This document shows, piece after piece, positions 56,907 through 64,000 of a stretch of DNA of 64,000 nt. The stretch is taken from positions 310,001 through 374,000 of the forward strand of contig QJPP01001796.1 in the NCBI GenBank assembly GCA_003996215.1, read 5' to 3'. Below the pieces are notes generated by a model that did no database searches, was not told the origin of the DNA, and saw nothing but the letters and a program-made list of their open reading frames with translations. Source of the DNA: Jaltomata sinuosa. Its lineage: Eukaryota; Streptophyta; Magnoliopsida; Solanales; Solanaceae. Position 1 is the stretch's first letter. Every line of letters starts with the position of its first letter. The position numbers and the translations under genes are program-made.

Positions 56907-59329
56907 GATACCAATTTACCAATCGTTCATCCCCGAACGGTCCCTAAGGCGGAAAGAAAAGAATAAGCCAGACCCTTGAATCTTAACGCTCTACCATGAC
57001 AGTGTAACTATAACCTTACGCGAACCATTGAAACTTCCATTTCCCTTTCTGTACCCAAACTCAACCAAAATTTAATTTGATCCCGCACTGTCAAGGAATC
57101 ACTTCCTTTGAGCTACACAAGACAAATTAGAGTATCCCTTCCCAAGTACCCAAGTAATCCTGGGCCTCATAAATATACTGGAGAAAAAGTTTTCAACCAT
57201 AATGGACAAAATAATTTTTTCTGTACCACAAGGAGCTGAAACCCACTGTGGCGACCCAGTCCCGCTATAGCAGCCTCACTATAGCGGGTAAATTCCCGCA
57301 ATAGCAGCATCGTGGTAGCCACTTACCTCCTACTATAGCAGCATAGGCGAGGCAGTAACTCAGGATTGTCTCAGTTTTGGAAAATTTCACAACAAAAAAC
57401 TAAGATTTTGACATTCCAGACTAACCCCTTTATGTTATACACTATACTCGGAGTTCTACTAACTCGAACTCCATTTCGGAAAGTCCTACAGGTTCCTTAT
57501 ACCCTTAGCTAACATCAAATCAAGCTAAACTTTACTATACGTACCCAATTCATTCCCGGATTACTTTAGGCCATACCTTGCTCATATTTTGTCCAAGACT
57601 AGCCTAGCCTTAAAATTCTAACTCCCAACTCGAGGAAAATCTTAACCTGGGAAATTACACCCTAAACAATGATATAAAGAACATAACATCGCCAAACACT
57701 ACACAATCTTTTCCCTTTGGGACATCTACCTTATGACACTTTTAACCCTTCCATGATCAACACATAAGAATAGACCATTTAGAGTACAACCACTAACCAA
57801 CACACTATTATGGGTTTGATTAACACATAGATTCTCCGCCATCACTTACATTGATTTATTTAACTCTCATCAATCAATCATTTATAACCAACCAACTTTT
57901 TAGTTATCACCCGAGGACAAGCTATGCTAGTTAGCCTCAATCCTAACTTACAACTAGTCAAATTACTGACTCAACATGTCTTAATCACTCAAGGAGCAAT
58001 AACAACCAAGTATTACAATGATCAATGAAAGGGACATGAATATTCAAGAATACATCTAATAACCCCATTCCTCATCCAACACTACAACTAAGGATCATCA
58101 ATCATAATCAAGCTATCTCATTGCAAGGACCCTAGCAATTTAATTATACCATCCCCAAGGAATACTATTAATTTATAATTATTTTCATTTAATAAGTATA
58201 TGAGCAATTTCAAACAATAAACAGCCAATGACAAGTCATTTTAGTAATGAATACATGGGTGACTATTTCTACCAATAGACAACCATAAATTCACAAATAC
58301 CTTGTAACTTTGTTCCACCTTAATCTTATGATTTCCTCATTAACTACACATTATCATGAAAATGCCAGTAGTTACTCATTCACTGATAAAAATCACCGAG
58401 TTAGATAAAGTCCGATGTTCAAATATAAGTGTTATCTCAATCGACAACATAACCCACATCACACAATTAACTTTCATGCCACGGGTTACCATATTCACCC
58501 TTTCATTTACTTACCCGATAATTCTGTCATCAATTAAACCTTTAGGTTATCACAAAATTTAAAACAAAAATAAATTTTTCTTAAGTCACAATCATGAGTT
58601 ACCACAATTTTTTTTACTGCCATTCTCGCTGTCAAGCAATAATAGCCCTTATCCCTGGTACTTATTTACATGCCAACCACTTGAAAAGTAAGTTTCCACA
58701 AGTATATATCAATTTTCCCTTATCATTTTACCAATGATAAGACCATGCCTAGCATTCAACATACTGTTTTCCCTTTAAATCACATAACGAGATTTTCTTT
58801 AATCATTAACACATAACACAATTATGACCTTTCATATTTCACAAAATTTACATTGATTCAACCAACTATGATTCACATAAGTACCAAGGAATTAACCTTA
58901 TGCACAAATTTAAACCTTTATGTTACTACCAACAAGACAAGCAATAATTGTAGTCAAATTCTATCACACACCACACAACACATGGCAACTTACAACATTT
59001 ACCTATGATAGATTTAGAGTCCATCAACCAGCTAAAAATCACAATCACATCTTTTGTTACACCAACAAGGTTACAACCAACCAACTTCATCATAATTCAT
59101 ATGAAAATCATAAGTTTTATCCCTTATAGACATATACCAATTGGGAAGAACTAGGTTTGCAATTGCGAACTCCTCAAGATACCCAAAGAAGAAAGTGAAA
59201 CAATTTCCTATAATGTCTCATAGATTCCCAAAGATTAGATATGGATGTCAACACACCAATTCACATGACCCTACTCGATATTTGCTCTTATACTGGGAGA
59301 CCGGTAACGTAGTCTCTAATACTAAATTA
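56907..59329 (-). other. Interior of element Y, no gene seen
   Basis: Right next to the LTR the minus strand reads CCGTTCGGGGATGAACG, a phrase found at the 3' end of plant chromoviruses. About 57,240-57,660 resembles the start of the X LTR, including GACTAGCCTAGCC and GCTATAGC words. 59,160-59,329 resembles the leader of element D, including a badly worn primer-binding site. Between 57,660 and 59,160 I find no coding homology on either strand. Confidence 0.45.
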
Positions 59330-59514
59330 TCACGATCCAACTACCGAGCCGTGCAGACACCTACTCTAGGAACCTAGATAGGAGAGCCCTTACCACCCCA
59401 TTTAAAATAGGCCTGCATAACTAAATAAAAAATATGAAAATTGCCTTTAATATTTTAAAACCAGTTACAAAAACTCTGAGTACAATAAAATCCTTTACAA
59501 AATTCAACTAAAAC
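59330..59514 (-). repeat. 5' LTR of element Y, left piece
   Basis: Matches the end of the 3' LTR (GAGCCGTGCAGACACCTACT, with GGAGAGCCCTTACCACCCC). It is interrupted at AAAAC by a solo LTR and resumes at 62,975. Confidence 0.75.
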
Positions 59515-62500
59515 TATCACGACCCAACCTCACTGTGAGAGGCACCCGCCCAACCCCGGATGAGCAAACCAATATAAACCAAAACTTAGTATAATCTAGA
59601 CGCTTAAAACCAGTTGCATAAAATAAACTAACATTAAATATCTCAAAACACTATCATAACAATAATCTGCAGAAAAATCCTCCCTAGAACCTGAAAGTCA
59701 TTGTACCAGAACAATCTACCAATGTCTAGAATGCGGGGATGCAACCCTAAATAAACAAGAGTTTAAGCCCAAATTAAGTGGGCTATAACTAAAATAAAGA
59801 AACCAAGGTAGCTCAACCAAAGCAGCTCACCCTTGATGTCTAGAAATGCTGGAACTACAAGCGAGGTCGTGCATCAGCCATCAGAAGATTGCCTGTACTC
59901 ACAAAAGAAAAGCAAGTGCAGAATCAGTACACAACCACCGTGTACTGGTAGGATCATCAGCCAGTTCCAAATAAGCAGAATATGAACAGTAAACCATAAT
60001 ATAGTAAGGCATAGTAAACATGTAATAAGACACAATATATCGACTACAAAACCTTATCTTATCAACCACATGAAAATAGATGACAACCATTGACACATTC
60101 AATGAAAACAACATATATATAACCCATTTCACATAGCCAAGACCCACCAAGGATCCCCCTAACCACACCTAAGTGTTCAATATGCGACCCCAGTCTACAC
60201 CAAGATCAACCTAACATACAAATATAATTACTCGACCTCTCATGGATCATATGCAATAATCACATTTCAATAATATACAACGCGGTCCACTCATGGAACA
60301 ATCGAAAGAATACAACAATTGTAAATAACATAACCCATACCAGGCGTGGTACCGGAGCCAACCATTATGAATTCTCGTATCAGGCATGGTACCCGAGGCA
60401 ACCATGAGTATACCGATACAAGACGTAGTACCCAAGACAACCGTTAGTAATTTCCATGCCAGTCATGGTACCCGAGCCAACTGAATGTAAAACCAATAAG
60501 CAAAAAAAACAAGTTCATTTCATAAGACTGATTACCGGACAACTAGACATTCCCAATTCATTCCCTAAACATGCAACTCATACATTACTACGAAAATAGT
60601 ACGTGAACACATAATGCATATTAGAATCGATAACCATCACCTACCTCAAATTATCCAAAGCTCTACCAAACCAAAGCCTTCTTGTCTTCTGAATTTCTTG
60701 CTTGTTCTTGGTCTAAAAACAACATATAATAACCACAATCAATCCTCATGGCCTACTAGTTACTCGGATTATGCAAAAAATCCCAAATCCCAGGCCAAAC
60801 TATGATCATTCCACCCTTCCCCTGGCTTTTCCACTATAAATTCACCTAAGTTCATCATTTTACAGATACATTTAGAGAATTATGGCTAAGTGATCATAAC
60901 CCATTAGTAATAAACAAGACCCAAGAACTCTAGCACCCTAGAATCCCCCTTTTCCCTGGATTCTACCATTCCTAGGTCATTCTAAACATCTCCCCAAGTC
61001 CACAACTAGTAATTCTACTCCATAGGAATTAAAGCACTAAGTTAAGGGAGTAGAATTCTTACCTTTGGGAAAAAAAATGATGCCAAATATAGGAAAATCA
61101 CCTAAAATTGCCTTGCCCTTCTCCCAAAACATTTTTGATAAAAATTGAATGTTTTGGGGGAGTTTCTGCATTAAATCCTGACTCGCTTCACTATAACAGT
61201 CCATGCTCCGCTATAGTGGTACCGCCATAGCAGAACCATCTGCTATAGCGATGCTGACCGACATTGACTTCCACTATAGCGGTAATTTCTCTGTTATAGT
61301 GGAGGTCGCTACAATAATGTGTCAGCCGCTTTGGCAGTTGACACAGGACATAAAGCCATAAAGTTTCCCAAAAGTACCCATTTTACAACACACTTGATTT
61401 CCTGACATTTTGGAATAACCCCTTCACGCCAACCTTCATACTGAGAGTTCTACTTACCCAAACTCAACTCCGAAAAGTCCCCCGGACTCTTATATGTGTT
61501 AGCTACAAGGAAAACTAGCTTAATACAAGACACGTTACCCAATACTCACACGGATTATCCTAGACTATACCTCTCTCCAAAACTGGATGAGACTAGCCTA
61601 ACCCAAACTTTTCAACTCCTAAACTCAGAAGTCAACCATTAGTATACCCGTACCAGGCATGGTACCCGAGCCAATCATTAGTAATTCCCATACCAAGCGT
61701 GGTACCCAAGTTAATCGAATGTAACACCAGGTCCAATAAATCACAACCAATGAACAAACATACTTTTAAAACCAACAAGCAAACAAAACAAGTTCATTTC
61801 ACAAGACTGATTACCGGACAACTAGACATTCACAATTCATTCCCTAAATATGCAACTCATACACTACTATGAAAATAGTACGTGAACACATAATGCATAT
61901 CAAAATCAACAACCATCACCTACCTCGAATTATCTAAAGCTTTACTGAACCGGAGCCTTCTCGTCTTCCGAATTTCTTGCTTGTTCTTGGTCTAAAAATA
62001 ACATATAATAACCATAGTCAATCCTCATGGCCTACTAGTTACCCGGATTATGCAAAAATCCCAAACCCCAGGCCAAACTATGATCATTCCACCCTTCCCC
62101 TGGCTTTTCCACCATAAATTCACCTAAGTTCATCTTTTTACGGATACATTTAGAGAATTATAGCTAAGTGATCATAACCCATCAACAATAAACAAGACCC
62201 AAGAACTCTAGCACCTTAGAATCCCCTTTTACCCTGGCTTCTACCATTCCTAGGTCATTCCAAACCTTCCCCCAAGTCCAAAACTAGTAATTCTACTCTG
62301 TAGGAATTAAAGCACTAAGCTAAGGGAGTAGTATCTTTACATTTGGGACAAAAATGATGCCAAACGGAGGAAAATCACCTAAAATTGCCTTGCCTTTCAC
62401 CCAAAATGTTCTTGATGAAAACTGAACATTTTGGGGGAGTTTATGCATTAAATCCCGACTCGCTCTGCTATAGTGATCCACACTCCACTATAGCAGTACC

Positions 62501-62969
62501 ACCATAGCGGAACCATCCATTATAGCAGTGCTGATCGACATTGACTTCCGCTATAGCCGTAATTTCTCTGCTATAGTGGAGGTCGCTACAACGATATGTC
62601 AACTGCTATGGCGGTTGACAAATGATAAAAAGTTGTAAAGTTCCCCAAAAGTGCCCATTTTACCACACACTTGATTTCTTGACATTCCGAAATAACCCCT
62701 TCACATCTACCTTTTTACCTAGAGTTCTACTTACCCAAACTCAACTCCGAAAAGTCCCTCCAGACTCCTATCTGTCTTAGCTACAAGGAAAACTATCTCA
62801 ATACAAGATATGTTTCCCAATCTTCACCCAGATTGTACTAGACCATACCTTGCTCCAAAACCGGTCGAGACTAGCCTAGCCCAAAATTTTTAACTCCTAA
62901 ACCCAAAAGTTTTCTAACTTGAAACTTGGCACGAAAAGTCTACCTATAATGATGAACCCCATCGTTACA
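59515..62969 (-). repeat. Solo X-family LTR with internal duplication
   Basis: Minus orientation: starts TGTAACGATGGGG and ends GGTCGTGATA; flanked on both sides by the 5-bp target duplication AAAAC (59,510-59,514 and 62,970-62,974). It is 3.46 kb rather than ~2.18 kb because about 1.25 kb (60,399-61,632) is repeated in tandem (61,633 to about 62,900). No internal coding region, so it is a solo LTR. Short open frames within are not genes. Confidence 0.8.
60338..60480. repeat. ~39-bp minisatellite in the solo X-family LTR
   Basis: Units start at about 60,338, 60,377, 60,415 and 60,455; each has an ATACCAGGCGTGGTACC-like palindrome. A two-unit block recurs at 61,649-61,710 because of the internal duplication. 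Confidence 0.8.
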
Positions 62970-62974
62970 AAAAC

Positions 62975-64000
62975 CTTTCCTAGGAACTAGTCTAAACAGA
63001 TACAAGAGCTCTAAGGAGAAACACAAATAAAATAAGACACAATTCCCACCATAGGAAAGAGAGGAGTAGAAGTTGCTGGAGACTGCTATCCGCATCACTT
63101 GAGTAACAACAACTAATCCTGCAACCAGTCTATATCCAAAAATGTATTGCAAGAGTAGTATCATTATGAACAACACATAATGGTAGGTATCATCGATCGA
63201 CCAGGGTTAGATCAAGTAAACATAATATAGAAATCACGAGAGAAAATATACCAACTTATATAGAAATTTAATCCACAACACTATTATCCACGCATGTTAC
63301 CTAAGGGTATACATACTCTTATTCCCATTGATCATTTATCACCTTCACATCAAGTGTCATTCATGCTAACCTTCATAGGTTAACCTCAATAGTTATTATA
63401 AGTCAATCCATTCCACTTACATCTTGATCAACCTAGTAATAAACGGAAGTCAATAATTATCACCTTGTAACAAGTACAACTGTGAACATACATTATGATA
63501 AGGTACCTCAAGTTTATGACACTTAGCATTTTCAAGTAACTCTATAATTTCAGTTAAGTATAAATTAAGAGATAATAAGTCAAGTCAAATCATGACCGAG
63601 TCCACAACCCTAAATCTAGCAAATATCAAAGTCAACAAACAATGACTCTATCCATATCCAAGTCAACAACCATAACTCTAACCATATCCAAATCAATAAA
63701 CCATGACTCTAACCATATCTACGTCAATAAACCATGACTCTAACAACCTGAATCCAAAATATACCAAGCAACATCATAATACAGTTCACTCAAGGAACCC
63801 ATAACAATAGTCATGATAATACTCAGTCCACTCATGGAACTAATATATAATGAACATCAATAACATATAAATCCAGTTCACTCAAGGAACAACCATGTAA
63901 TGAATATCAATGCAACCTTGTACCAGGTGTGGTACCAAACCAACCATGAATAATATTGTACCAAGCATGGTACCCGAGCAACCATGCAATGAATCTACAC
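62975..64000 (-). repeat. 5' LTR of element Y, right piece (runs off window)
   Basis: Continues the Y LTR from the exact interruption point (CTTTCCTAGGAACTAG, compare 53,714). It includes a 31-bp tandem phrase near 63,640-63,745 (CCATGACTCTAACCATATC) that occurs fewer times in the other LTR, and the start of the GTACC minisatellite. Confidence 0.75.

Larger units (their letters stand above)
53527..64000 (-). mobile_element. Element Y: large LTR element without recognisable genes
   Basis: Two copies of a ~3.4 kb LTR, at 53,527-56,906 and from 59,330 to beyond the window (the latter interrupted at 59,515-62,969), flank 2.4 kb with a chromovirus-like leader and 3' end but no gag or pol that I can read. 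This is the layout of a large retrotransposon derivative (LARD), which depends on proteins from relatives. Orientation is from the leader and LTR ends. Confidence 0.5.

Noticed and set aside
58356..59377. Short plus-strand open frames in the interior of Y
   Set aside because: AT-rich chance frames on the strand opposite to the element, no motif.

Overview
The window is plant nuclear repeat DNA, most likely from a Solanaceae genome. The reasons are nested Ty3/gypsy LTR retrotransposons of plant types (chromovirus with a C-terminal chromodomain-like motif, Tat/Ogre-like, Athila-like) and an endogenous pararetrovirus (EPRV, family Caulimoviridae) whose A-rich genes and gene order resemble the solendovirus group known from Solanum and Nicotiana. 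I see no host gene, tRNA, rRNA or CRISPR. The retrotransposon genes all carry stops, frame changes or deletions; in the EPRV only three small reading frames upstream of the coat protein are unbroken. The species cannot be named from this sequence alone.

Layout. 1-7,575: 5' part of a Tat/Ogre-like element on the minus strand, with a 3.96 kb LTR, inserted in the gag of an Athila-like element (7,576-9,406, minus). That element is itself inserted in the polymerase of chromovirus A (9,407-13,600, plus). 13,601-16,258 holds a worn LTR and unassigned AT-rich DNA. 16,259-23,340 is chromovirus B (minus), which has lost its 5' LTR. 23,345-32,480 is the EPRV block. 32,481-41,201 is chromovirus X (plus) with two LTRs. 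41,202-48,497 is element D (minus, gag joined to integrase by a large deletion). 48,498-52,679 is chromovirus C (minus). From 52,680 to the end is a nest of LTRs: an X-family LTR split by Y, a large element with 3.4 kb LTRs and no recognisable gene, whose right LTR is split by a solo X-family LTR with a perfect 5-bp target duplication.

The EPRV block is the most interesting part. A near full-length viral genome on the minus strand reads, from 30,389 down to 23,655: three small ORFs, coat protein with zinc knuckle, movement protein, protease/RT/RNase H, and transactivator-like protein. Most neighbouring ORFs are coupled by stop-start overlaps, and the set ends at the viral promoter. Directly beside it, 30,796-32,480 carries a second, oppositely oriented copy of the coat C-terminus and movement gene. 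This makes an inverted repeat with arms of about 1.69 kb around a 2.4 kb loop, a possible source of hairpin RNA and virus-derived small RNAs. The two arms share one nonsense codon and each has private lesions. The EPRV promoter faces the gag of chromovirus B.

A theme across the LTR families is a cluster of short imperfect palindromes in the first ~600 bp of U3, with a different word in each family but a similar position. A ~39-bp GTACC..GGTAC minisatellite is also shared by the otherwise different X and Y LTRs. Boundaries were read by eye from TG..CA ends, primer-binding sites and polypurine tracts; those marked approximate could move by tens of bases.
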